Shown: one piece after another, positions 8,464 to 15,866 of the stretch
Layout of the letters: the number at the start of each line of letters is the position of its first letter
Position numbering within the stretch: position 1 is the stretch's first letter
Notes under the pieces: model-generated
What the model was told of the DNA's origin: nothing
The model's database searches: none
Seen by the model: the letters and a program-made list of their open reading frames with translations, nothing else
Origin: Streptomyces sp. SID8374
Lineage (GTDB): Bacteria; Actinomycetota; Actinomycetes; Streptomycetales; Streptomycetaceae
Direction of reading: 5' to 3'
DNA length: 64,000 nt
Assembly: GCF_009865135.1 (NCBI RefSeq)
Contig: NZ_WWGH01000002.1
Location: 186,001 to 250,000 of the forward strand
Program-made: the position numbers and the translations under genes

Positions 8464-8608
8464 CACCCTGGCGTACGCCCCGCCACCGGTGCGCCGACCG
8501 GCGTACCGGACGTTCCGACAGCGGGCACACCGCCCCGCCCCGGCCTACATTGGAGCTGACACCGGCACCCCTCGCCGGCGCACCCACCTCCAGGCCCGGA
8601 GCCGTCCC

Positions 8609-9889
8609 ATGCCGGTCACCTCTCCCGCCGCACCCGTACCCGCGCCGACCACGCCCGACGCCCTGCCCCAGGACTTCGGCGCGCTGCTCCGCCAGGACCC
8701 GGAGATCGCCGGGGTCCTGCTGGGGGAGAGGGACCGGCAGGCCGCCACCCTCCAGCTGATCGCCGCCGAGAACTTCACCTCGCCCGCCGTCCTGGCGGCC
8801 CTCGGCTCCCCGCTCGCCAACAAGTACGCCGAGGGGTACCCGGGCGCCCGCCACCACGGCGGCTGCGAGCACGCGGACGCCGCCGAACGCATCGCCGTAC
8901 GCCGCGCCACCGCCCTCTTCGGCGCCGAACACGCCAACGTCCAGCCGCACTCCGGCTCCTCCGCCGTCCTCGCCGCCTACGCCGCGCTGCTGCGCCCGGG
9001 CGACACGGTCCTCGCGATGGGGCTCCCGTACGGGGGACACCTCACCCACGGGGCGCCGGGCAACTTCTCCGGCCGCTGGTTCGACTTCGTCGGCTACGGC
9101 GTCGACCCTACGACCGGCCTCATCGACTACACCCGGCTCCGCGCCCTGGCCCGGGCCCGCCGCCCCAAGGCGATCGTCTGCGGCTCCATCTCCTACCCCC
9201 GCCACCCCGACTACGAGCTGTTCCGGGAGATCGCCGACGAGGTGGGCGCGTACCTGATCGCGGACGCCGCCCACCCGATGGGGCTGATCGCCGGGGGAGC
9301 GGCGCCGAGCCCGGTCCCGTACGCCGACGTCGTCTGCGCCACCACGCACAAGGTGCTGCGCGGACCGCGCGGCGGCATGATCCTGTGCGGCGCGGAGCTG
9401 GCGGAGCGGGTCGACCGGGCGGTGTTCCCGTTCACACAGGGCGGTGCGCAGATGCATACGGTGGCGGCGAAGGCGGTCGCGTTCGGGGAGGCGGAGACAC
9501 CGGCGTACACGCTGTACGCGCACCAGGTCGTCGCGCACGCGCGGGTGCTGGCCGCAGGTCTCGAGGCCGAGGGGTTCGAGGTCACCACGGGCGGCACGGA
9601 CACCCACATCATCGTGGCGGACCCGGCCCCGCTCGGCGTCGACGCCCGCACCGCCCGCGAACGGCTGTCGGCCGCCGGCATGGTGCTGGACACCTGTGCG
9701 CTGCCGTACGGGGAGGCCCGGGGCATCCGCCTGGGGACCGCCGCCGTCACCACGCAGGGCATGGACGAGGGCGACATGGCGAGGATCGCGGCCCTGTTCG
9801 GGGCGGCGGTACGGGAGCCGGGCGATGTGAGCCCGATCGCGGCGGAGGTACGGGAGCTGGCCGCGCGCAATCCGCCGTACCCGCAGTAG
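8609..9889 (+). CDS. glyA: Serine hydroxymethyltransferase-like PLP enzyme, divergent
   Basis: 426-residue fold-type I PLP enzyme of the SHMT family (serine plus THF to glycine plus methylene-THF). The PLP lysine is K248 in ATTHKVLRGPRGG, and NKYAEGYPG (71-79) and GGHLTHG are conserved. However, the segment that in classical SHMT reads RYYGGCEYVD is RHHGGCEHAD here, putting His at the active-site tyrosine (E. coli Tyr65), and AHIAG/AHVAG is AHPMG. It may be a paralog with altered chemistry or substrate. I start at ATG 8609; upstream in-frame sequence is the repeat array. A canonical glyA probably exists elsewhere in the genome. Confidence 0.85.
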   Translation: MPVTSPAAPVPAPTTPDALPQDFGALLRQDPEIAGVLLGERDRQAATLQLIAAENFTSPAVLAALGSPLANKYAEGYPGARHHGGCEHADAAERIAVRRATALFGAEHANVQPHSGSSAVLAAYAALLRPGDTVLAMGLPYGGHLTHGAPGNFSGRWFDFVGYGVDPTTGLIDYTRLRALARARRPKAIVCGSISYPRHPDYELFREIADEVGAYLIADAAHPMGLIAGGAAPSPVPYADVVCATTHKVLRGPRGGMILCGAELAERVDRAVFPFTQGGAQMHTVAAKAVAFGEAETPAYTLYAHQVVAHARVLAAGLEAEGFEVTTGGTDTHIIVADPAPLGVDARTARERLSAAGMVLDTCALPYGEARGIRLGTAAVTTQGMDEGDMARIAALFGAAVREPGDVSPIAAEVRELAARNPPYPQ

Positions 9890-9904
9890 TCGGCCGGACC
9901 GTTT

Positions 9905-9923
9905 CCGGAGTGGTGGACTCCGG
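9905..9923 (+). terminator. Short hairpin after glyA
   Basis: CCGGAGT and ACTCCGG form a perfect 7-bp stem with a five-base loop, 15 bases after the stop codon. No T-run follows. Confidence 0.45.
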
Positions 9924-10021
9924 CGTATCCGGGGCAGACGAACCCTGTGCAACCATCACCCGTACCGTGGAGTCCTTGTTCCTGAGACTAGGGTGTGGGT
10001 TTTGGATGGCCGGCGAATTCT

Positions 10022-11413
10022 GTGGGGCAGCCCGTGCGTGATTACCTGCTGACGCTCTGTGTCACGGCTGCGGTGACCTATCTGCTGACCGGACCGGTGC
10101 GTAAGTTCGCCATCGCGGTCGGGGCGATGCCCGCGATCCGTGCGCGCGACGTCCACCGTGAGCCGACACCCCGGCTCGGTGGGATCGCCATGTTCGGCGG
10201 ACTGTGTGCGGGCCTGATCGTCGCCGACCACCTCTTCAATCTGAAGGGCGTCTTCGAACTCTCCAACGAGCCACGGGCGTTGCTCTCCGGTGCCGCCCTG
10301 ATCTGGCTGATCGGCGTCCTCGACGACAAGTTCGAGATCGACGCCCTGATCAAGCTCGGCGGCCAGATGATCGCCGCCGCGGTCATGGTCATCCAGGGGC
10401 TCACGATCCTGTGGCTGCCGATCCCCGGCGTCGGTACGGTCGCCCTCACCCAGTGGCAGGGCACGCTGCTCACGGTGGCGCTGGTCGTCATCACGATCAA
10501 CGCGGTCAACTTCGTCGACGGCCTGGACGGGCTCGCGGCGGGCATGGTGTGCATCGCCTCGGCGGCGTTCTTCCTGTACGCCTACCGCCTCTGGTACGGG
10601 TACGGGATCGAGGCGGCCGCCCCCGCGACGCTGTTCGCCGCGATCCTGATGGGCATGTGCCTGGGCTTCCTGCCGCACAACATGCACCCGGCGCGGATCT
10701 TCATGGGCGACTCGGGGTCGATGCTGATCGGCCTGGTGCTGGCGGCGGGCGCGATCTCGATCACCGGCCAGGTGGACCCGGACAACATGCAGATCTTCGG
10801 CAGCGAGCGCGGGGCCACCCACGCGATGCTCCCGGTCTTCATCCCGCTGGTGCTGCCGCTGACGATCATCGCGATCCCGGCCGCCGACCTGATCCTGGCC
10901 ATCGTCCGGCGCACCTGGAACGGCCAGTCGCCGTTCGCCGCCGACCGGGGCCACCTGCACCACCGCCTGCTGGAGGTCGGCCACTCGCACAGCCGGGCCG
11001 TGCTGATCATGTACTTCTGGTCGGCCCTGATCGCCTTCGGCGCCGTCGGCTACTCGGTCCACTCGGCCTCGATGTGGATCGTCTTCGTGATCATCGCGGC
11101 GAGCGCGGTGGGCCTGGTCCTGCTGCTGATGCCGCGCTTCACCCCCCGCACCCCGCACTGGGCCAACCGCTTCGTGCCCCCGCGCTACCGCCACCGCGCC
11201 TCCACGCAGGCACCCGCCCCCTCGTCCTCGTACGACGAGAAGCCGGCCCCCGCGACCTCCGGGGCCCAACAGGGCGCGGCAGACGCTCAGATGGGCGAGG
11301 AGAGCCCCGAACGGGCCCCTGTGGCGGTCGGGGTCTCCGGCGTCAACGGGGCGACCGCGATCGGCGCCCGTTCGCGTTTTCCTGAACGCCGCTCCATCGA
11401 CTCGTCGCGCTGA
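10022..11413 (+). CDS. Undecaprenyl-phosphate GlcNAc-1-phosphate transferase (MraY/WecA family)
   Basis: Integral membrane enzyme that moves a sugar-1-phosphate from a UDP-sugar to undecaprenyl (or decaprenyl) phosphate, the first step of wall-polymer or teichoic-acid-type glycan synthesis. About 11 hydrophobic segments. Family motifs are LDDKFEIDAL, NAVNFVDGLDGLAAG (metal-binding Asp), GFLPHNMHPARIFMGDSGSM and the cytoplasmic RGHLHHRLLE histidine motif. About 463 residues with a long hydrophilic C-terminal tail. The start is uncertain: GTG at 9995, 10022 and 10034 are all in frame, and 10022 (MGQPVRDYLL) fits homologs best as I remember them. Confidence 0.9.
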   Translation: MGQPVRDYLLTLCVTAAVTYLLTGPVRKFAIAVGAMPAIRARDVHREPTPRLGGIAMFGGLCAGLIVADHLFNLKGVFELSNEPRALLSGAALIWLIGVLDDKFEIDALIKLGGQMIAAAVMVIQGLTILWLPIPGVGTVALTQWQGTLLTVALVVITINAVNFVDGLDGLAAGMVCIASAAFFLYAYRLWYGYGIEAAAPATLFAAILMGMCLGFLPHNMHPARIFMGDSGSMLIGLVLAAGAISITGQVDPDNMQIFGSERGATHAMLPVFIPLVLPLTIIAIPAADLILAIVRRTWNGQSPFAADRGHLHHRLLEVGHSHSRAVLIMYFWSALIAFGAVGYSVHSASMWIVFVIIAASAVGLVLLLMPRFTPRTPHWANRFVPPRYRHRASTQAPAPSSSYDEKPAPATSGAQQGAADAQMGEESPERAPVAVGVSGVNGATAIGARSRFPERRSIDSSR

Positions 11414-11427
11414 CGATTCGGATTCCG

Positions 11428-11457
11428 CGGTGGGTGACGACCGGTGGTCGCCCACCG
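11428..11457 (+). terminator. Hairpin after the sugar-phosphate transferase gene
   Basis: An 11-bp stem (CGGTGGGTGAC with GTCGCCCACCG, one G-U pair) with an 8-base loop, 15 bases after the stop codon. The rest of the gap to 11743 is noticeably less GC-rich and holds only the promoter noted next. Confidence 0.65.
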
Positions 11458-11650
11458 GGGGCGTGTGCCTCATGAGGTGGCCGCAAGTTTGGCTGAATCG
11501 GGCACCGCAACTCCTGACATCGTTGCGGTCACCTTTTTGACCAGCACATATGTTGTTCCCATCCGCTCAAGTCCCCTGTCGGCGGCTCCACGTAATCCAG
11601 GAATAAGACATTCCTGTACGCGTGTCGGGAGCGTCTGCCCAGAATCTTGT

Positions 11651-11680
11651 TTGCGGTTGCCCGAATGTGCCAACTAGCGT
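11651..11680 (+). promoter_or_regulatory. Candidate promoter of the secreted protein gene
   Basis: TTGCGG at 11651-11656 and TAGCGT at 11675-11680, with an 18-base spacer, resemble a principal sigma (HrdB-type) promoter. The leader would be about 57 nt. Confidence 0.45.
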
Positions 11681-11743
11681 CTCCTCCTGTCGTGCCCGTG
11701 ACCAGGGCACGACTGTCAAGGGAAAAGCGATCCAGGGGGAGCA

Positions 11744-12169
11744 GTGCGTAAATTCACGGGTACAGCCGCGTCGGCTGTGATGGTGAGCGGTCTGCTGGGG
11801 GCGGGAGTCGCCCAGGCCGCGGCGGCGCCTGCCGCGCAGCCGATCGAAGCTCAGGCGACCAAGAAGTTCACCATCGCCACCAGCCCGCTGGAAAAGAAGG
11901 AGTCCCCGGAGAAATTCAAGAAGGGGAAGGCGGGCAAGGTCCAGTACACCATTACGAAGAAGGTGTACGACCACGCGATCGGCGTTCGCCTCATCACGTG
12001 CGGAAAGGACTGGAAGTCGCTGACGGGGTGGAAGGACTTCAAGAAGAAGAAGGGCGAGTACTACACCTTCGACAAGTCCTTGAAGAAGGGGACGTGCTTC
12101 CGGGTGCAGGCGGGGCGCAGCACGGCCGGGGGAGCCTCCGGGATCGAGGGCAAGGTCAAGTTCTCCTGA
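11744..12169 (+). CDS. Small Lys-rich secreted protein of unknown function
   Basis: 141 residues. A classic signal peptide (MRKFTGTAASAVMVSGLLGAGVAQA, cleavage near residue 25-30) precedes a mature part of about 110 residues that is very rich in Lys. It has two Cys (ITCGKD and GTCFRV), which could form one disulfide outside the cell. I recognise no enzyme motif; the alternating polar/hydrophobic pattern suggests a small beta-rich domain. GTG start with AGGGGGA upstream. It stands alone between two hairpins just before the atp operon. Confidence 0.8.
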   Translation: MRKFTGTAASAVMVSGLLGAGVAQAAAAPAAQPIEAQATKKFTIATSPLEKKESPEKFKKGKAGKVQYTITKKVYDHAIGVRLITCGKDWKSLTGWKDFKKKKGEYYTFDKSLKKGTCFRVQAGRSTAGGASGIEGKVKFS

Positions 12170-12197
12170 CCTCGGCCTGAGGCCGGACGCATGAGGT

Positions 12198-12227
12198 GAT
12201 CGGCGGCTGCTTCGGCAGCCGCCGATC
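12198..12227 (+). terminator. Perfect 13-bp hairpin terminator
   Basis: GATCGGCGGCTGC and GCAGCCGCCGATC pair perfectly around a stable TTCG tetraloop. It ends the secreted-protein transcript and insulates the atp operon. From here to 12549 there is no gene, only the atp promoter region. Confidence 0.88.
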
Positions 12228-12402
12228 GTCGTGTCCGGCGTCGGCGGTGTTCTACAGTCGCTCACTCGTCCTGGTGGTCTTCTCGCCGCGCCGGAAGCAG
12301 TCCATTAGCAGACAAGTCGGCCACTTTCGCGCTCAGGCGCGCGGACTAGCCCTCACGTGTGACAGTTGGCACACTTTCCAGGTAAAGACCTCATCAAATA
12401 GT

Positions 12403-12420
12403 TTGTGATACCGTTCACGA
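12403..12420 (+). promoter_or_regulatory. Predicted Rex operator in the atp promoter
   Basis: TTGTGATACCGTTCACGA matches the Streptomyces Rex operator consensus TTGTGAANNNNTTCACAA at 12 of 14 defined positions. Rex is a repressor released by a high NADH/NAD+ ratio. A possible promoter, TTTCCA (12375-12380) and TAGTTT (12399-12404) with an 18-base spacer, would be covered by Rex. The surrounding 12370-12420 stretch is AT-rich for this genome, as expected of a promoter. Confidence 0.65.
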
Positions 12421-12549
12421 GACCCGGTGACGGAGCCGAAGGACCCTGGTGAGACGGTCCATCGGCCTGGTAATCCGCCTCGCGGACCGGGTCTACGCTC
12501 GTCCATGACGACGCCCCATTCCTCCCCTCAGACCAGTGGAGCTGCCGCC

Positions 12550-12990
12550 ATGCAGTCCGACATGCGCGAAGTACTGCGCATCGCCACCCCCACCGCCGCA
12601 GTGGGAGCCATCGCCACGCTTGTCGGCGGGCTCGTCGTCGGTGGCAAGGGGGCGATCGGCGCTGTCGCGGGCTGCTTGGTGGTCATCCTGTTCATGGCTC
12701 TCGGACAGCTGGCGTTGCAGTGGGTCGCCAAGTCGATGCCCCAGCTCTTCCAGGGCATGGGACTGCTGGTCTACTCGGTGCAGTTGGTGATCCTGCTCGG
12801 CCTCATCATGGCCATCAGGAACACCACTCTCTTCGATCTCCAGGTCTTCGCCCTCACGCTGGTCGTCTCGGTGCTCACATGGATCATCACGCAGAGCGTG
12901 CTGCATGCCAGGAGTAAGACCCTGTACGTCGATCCGGAGGCTGAGAGCCGGACCACCCCGGGCGGAACCAAGGGGAAGCATGACCAGTAG
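12550..12990 (+). CDS. atpI: ATP synthase operon protein AtpI
   Basis: 146-residue membrane protein, first gene of the atp operon, with four hydrophobic segments. AtpI proteins assist c-ring assembly in other bacteria. Sequence conservation is low, and the call rests on position and topology. Two ATGs are possible: 12505, without a ribosome site, and 12550, with GTGGAG eight bases before. I chose the latter. The C-terminal tail is hydrophilic and charged. Confidence 0.85.
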   Translation: MQSDMREVLRIATPTAAVGAIATLVGGLVVGGKGAIGAVAGCLVVILFMALGQLALQWVAKSMPQLFQGMGLLVYSVQLVILLGLIMAIRNTTLFDLQVFALTLVVSVLTWIITQSVLHARSKTLYVDPEAESRTTPGGTKGKHDQ

Positions 12991-13208
12991 GGCCGGGATA
13001 AAGCCCTGTTCGACATGCTGCTATCGTCCGGTCTCGGTTGCGGTACTGCGGGCGCGGACAACACGGCTGTCGCCTGATTCATCGCGAGGCTTCGGGCCCG
13101 GCCGCCGCCTCCTCACCGTAAGAACCAGTCCGGTGCCGACCTGCGGCTGCCAGCCGCTCCGATACAACGAGGTAGCCGTATCCATGCGCCATGCAGAAGG
13201 AGCTCCTG

Positions 13209-14024
13209 GTGACTGCTGACGCCCAGACGCTCGCCTTCGAGGTTGACTGCCACCTGTTCCAGGGCTCGTGCGGATTCCCAGCCCCGAGCGCGTGGTCGTT
13301 CATCTTCGACCCGATCTTCAGTATCGGTCCGGTCGACTTCAACAAGCCGATGCTGCTCGCGATCATCGGCACGATCGCCATCGTGAGCCTGTTCTGGGCC
13401 GGCTTCTCCAAGCCCAAGGTCGTTCCGGGCAAGCTGCAGATGGTCGCCGAAGCGCTGTACGACTTCGTGCACCGGGGCATCGCCAAGGAGATCATCGGCA
13501 AGAAGGGCGAGCCCTTCGTCCCGCTGCTGGTGTCGCTGTTCTTCTTCATCTGGGTGATGAACCTCTGGGCGATCATCCCGCTCGCGCAGTTCCCGGTGAC
13601 CTCGCTCATCGCCTACCCGGTCGGACTGGCCCTGCTCGTCTGGGTCGTCTACATGTCGGTGACCTTCCGGAACAACGGTTTCGTCGGCGGCATCCGCAAC
13701 CTGTGCGTGCCGAGCGGCCTGCCCAAGCCGATCTACGTGATCCTGACGCCGATCGAGTTCGTCTCGAACATCTTCGTGCGCCCCTTCACGCTGGCGGTCC
13801 GGCTCTTCGCGAACATGTTCGCCGGCCACATCCTCATCCTGGTCTTCACGATCGCGACCTGGTACATGCTCGGCACCGTGCTCGGCACCGTGTACGCCAC
13901 CGCGTCGTTCGCCGTGACCCTGGCCCTGACCGTCTTCGAGATGTTCATCCAGGCGCTCCAGGCCTACGTGTTCACCGTGCTGACCGCCACGTACTTGTCC
14001 CAGGCGCTCGAAGAAGCGCACTGA
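13209..14024 (+). CDS. atpB: ATP synthase Fo subunit a
   Basis: 271-residue membrane subunit forming the proton half-channels beside the c-ring. The essential arginine lies in FVRPFTLAVRLFANMFAGH, with the C-terminal helix around ALQAYVFTVLTATYLSQALEE. The GTG at 13209 (MTADAQTLAFEVDCHLF) is preferred to the upstream ATG at 13191, because the bases between (AAGGAG) are themselves the ribosome-binding site. The 218-base gap after atpI contains no gene. Confidence 0.95.
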   Translation: MTADAQTLAFEVDCHLFQGSCGFPAPSAWSFIFDPIFSIGPVDFNKPMLLAIIGTIAIVSLFWAGFSKPKVVPGKLQMVAEALYDFVHRGIAKEIIGKKGEPFVPLLVSLFFFIWVMNLWAIIPLAQFPVTSLIAYPVGLALLVWVVYMSVTFRNNGFVGGIRNLCVPSGLPKPIYVILTPIEFVSNIFVRPFTLAVRLFANMFAGHILILVFTIATWYMLGTVLGTVYATASFAVTLALTVFEMFIQALQAYVFTVLTATYLSQALEEAH

Positions 14025-14110
14025 GGACACCCGGGCCACCACCCGGACACCCCCTAGACGTCCGGTGGATGCAATCTCCACCGGCCACTCAAGAGAAGGA
14101 ACACAGGTCA

Positions 14111-14341
14111 ATGTCTCAGACTCTCGCAGCCGTCGTGGGCAACGTAGGCACCATCGGTTACGGCCTCGCGGCGATCGGCCCCGGCGTCGGCATCGGCATC
14201 ATCTTCGGTAACGGCGTGCAGGCCATCGCCCGTCAGCCCGAGGCGGCCGGCATCATCCGCCAGAACATGCTGCTCGGCTTCGCGGTCATCGAGGCCCTGG
14301 CGCTGATCGGCTTCGTCGCGCCCTTCATCTTCCCGAAGTAG
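14111..14341 (+). CDS. atpE: ATP synthase Fo subunit c
   Basis: 76-residue hairpin of two transmembrane helices forming the proton-driven ring. The ion-carrying carboxylate is Glu61 in LLGFAVIEALAL, and the polar loop is RQP (41-43), which contacts gamma and epsilon. The GPGVGIGIIFG glycine ladder is in helix 1. AGAAGGA lies about ten bases before ATG, a strong site that fits the high copy number (about ten per enzyme). Confidence 0.97.
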   Translation: MSQTLAAVVGNVGTIGYGLAAIGPGVGIGIIFGNGVQAIARQPEAAGIIRQNMLLGFAVIEALALIGFVAPFIFPK

Positions 14342-14382
14342 TCCAGGCGACCTGACGATACGTTTTCGACGAAAGGTCCACC

Positions 14383-14919
14383 ATGTTGCATCTGGCAGCC
14401 GAGGAGCCGCAGTCACCGCTGCTGCCGGTCTGGCCCGAGATCGTCATCGGTCTGATCTGCTTCAGCATTGTCTTCTTCGCCTTCTACAAGAAGCTCCTCC
14501 CGGCCATCAACAAGGCCCTGGACGAGCGTCGTGAGGCGATCGAGGGTGGCATCGAGAAGGCCGAAGCGGCTCAGACCGAGGCCCAGAGCGTTCTTGAGCA
14601 GTACAAGGCTCAGCTCGCCGAGGCCCGTCACGAGGCCGCGCGTCTGCGCCAGGAGGCGCAGGAGCAGGGTGCCGTCATCATCCAGGAGATGAAGGCGGAA
14701 GGTCAGCGGCAGCGCGAAGAGATCATCGCCGCCGGCCACGCCCAGATCGAGGCCGACCGCAAGGCCGCTGCCTCGGCGCTGCGTCAGGACGTGGGCAAGC
14801 TCGCCACCGACCTGGCCGGCAAGCTCGTCGGTGAGTCCCTCCAGGACCACGCCCGGCAGAGCGGCACCGTCGACCGTTTCCTCGACGAGCTCGAGGCGAA
14901 GGCCGAGGCTGCCCGATGA
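14383..14919 (+). CDS. atpF: ATP synthase Fo subunit b
   Basis: 178-residue stator subunit: one N-terminal membrane helix (about 17-37, EIVIGLICFSIVFFAFY) followed by a long charged coiled coil (about 40-178), rich in Glu, Ala, Gln and Arg, that reaches up to F1 and binds delta. GAAAGGTCCACC precedes ATG. The last four bases overlap the start of atpH (ATGA). Confidence 0.96.
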   Translation: MLHLAAEEPQSPLLPVWPEIVIGLICFSIVFFAFYKKLLPAINKALDERREAIEGGIEKAEAAQTEAQSVLEQYKAQLAEARHEAARLRQEAQEQGAVIIQEMKAEGQRQREEIIAAGHAQIEADRKAAASALRQDVGKLATDLAGKLVGESLQDHARQSGTVDRFLDELEAKAEAAR

Positions 14920-15731
14920 ACGGCGCGAGCCGCGAGGCACTGGCCGCCGGACGTGAGCGGCTGGACGCGCTGACCGACAACACGTCGGTCGACGCGGCGG
15001 CCCTCGCCGACGATCTGGCATCGGTCACCGCGCTGCTCCACCGCGAGGTTTCCCTGCGCCGGGTCCTCACGGACCCGGCCCAGAGCGGCGAGAGCAAGGC
15101 CGAGCTGGTCGCGCGCCTGCTCAGCGGTCAGGTCAGCGGCGAAGCCGTCGACCTGGTCTCCGGGCTGGTCCGCTCCCGCTGGTCGCAGTCGCGTGACCTG
15201 GTGGACTCGGTCGAGGAGCTGGCGAACACCGCAGACCTCACCGCGGCTCAGCGCGCGGGCGGCCTCGACGACGTCGAGGACGAGCTGTTCCGGTTCGGCC
15301 GCATCGTCGGCTCCGACACGGAGCTGCGTTCCGCGCTCACCAGCCGTACGGCCACCACCGCCGCCAAGAGCGATCTGCTGCGCAGCCTGCTCGGCGGAAA
15401 GGCACAGCCGGTGACCGAGCGGATCATCGTCCGTCTGGTGACCCAGCCGCGGGGACGTAGCCTGGAAGCAGGGATCGAATCCCTGTCCAAGCTCGCCGCG
15501 GACCGGCGCGACCGCACGGTCGCGATCGTCACCTCGGCGGTGCCGCTCAGCGACCGGCAGAAGCAGCGTCTCGGCGCCGCCCTGGCGAAGCTGTACGGCC
15601 GTGAGATGCACCTGAACCTGGACGTGGACCCCGCGGTCCTCGGCGGGATCTCGGTGCGCGTCGGTGACGAGATCATCAACGACACCGTCGCGGAGCGCCT
15701 CGAAGAGGCGACCCGCCGCATGGCCGGCTGA
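14916..15731 (+). CDS. atpH: ATP synthase F1 subunit delta
   Basis: 271-residue stator cap subunit joining b to the top of the alpha3beta3 head. The C-terminal half shows the conserved IVTSAVPLSDRQKQRLGAAL and the closing GGISVRVGDEIINDTV. It is about 90 residues longer than E. coli delta (177), the actinobacterial size. Translationally coupled to atpF by an ATGA overlap. Confidence 0.95.
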   Translation: MNGASREALAAGRERLDALTDNTSVDAAALADDLASVTALLHREVSLRRVLTDPAQSGESKAELVARLLSGQVSGEAVDLVSGLVRSRWSQSRDLVDSVEELANTADLTAAQRAGGLDDVEDELFRFGRIVGSDTELRSALTSRTATTAAKSDLLRSLLGGKAQPVTERIIVRLVTQPRGRSLEAGIESLSKLAADRRDRTVAIVTSAVPLSDRQKQRLGAALAKLYGREMHLNLDVDPAVLGGISVRVGDEIINDTVAERLEEATRRMAG

Positions 15732-15802
15732 CACAGCGCAGCGCAGAAGAACAAGCAAGACCAGCGGCCCGGTTGGGCCGTGCAGAAATTGCAGAAGATT
15801 CC

Positions 15803-15825
15803 TGGGGGTCGGCCCCCAGACCCCC
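15803..15825 (+). other. Intercistronic hairpin before atpA, two alternative folds
   Basis: The same bases can form TGGGGG/CCCCCA (15803-15808 with 15813-15818) or GGGGGTC/GACCCCC (15804-15810 with 15819-15825). The two folds exclude each other. The element sits 42 bases before the atpA start in a 135-base gap and resembles palindromic elements commonly scattered in Streptomyces intergenic DNA. Confidence 0.6.
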
Positions 15826-15866
15826 TTAAGAAACTTCGGGCCCAACAAGGAGAGCAGGGAACCCAG

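Noticed and set aside
13191..13208. ATG 13191 as atpB start
   Set aside because: The six added codons are the AAGGAG ribosome site for GTG 13209.
15780..15866. N-terminal extension of atpA from GTG 15780
   Set aside because: The extra 29 residues would be encoded by the hairpin element; ATG 15867 has a ribosome site and matches alpha subunits.
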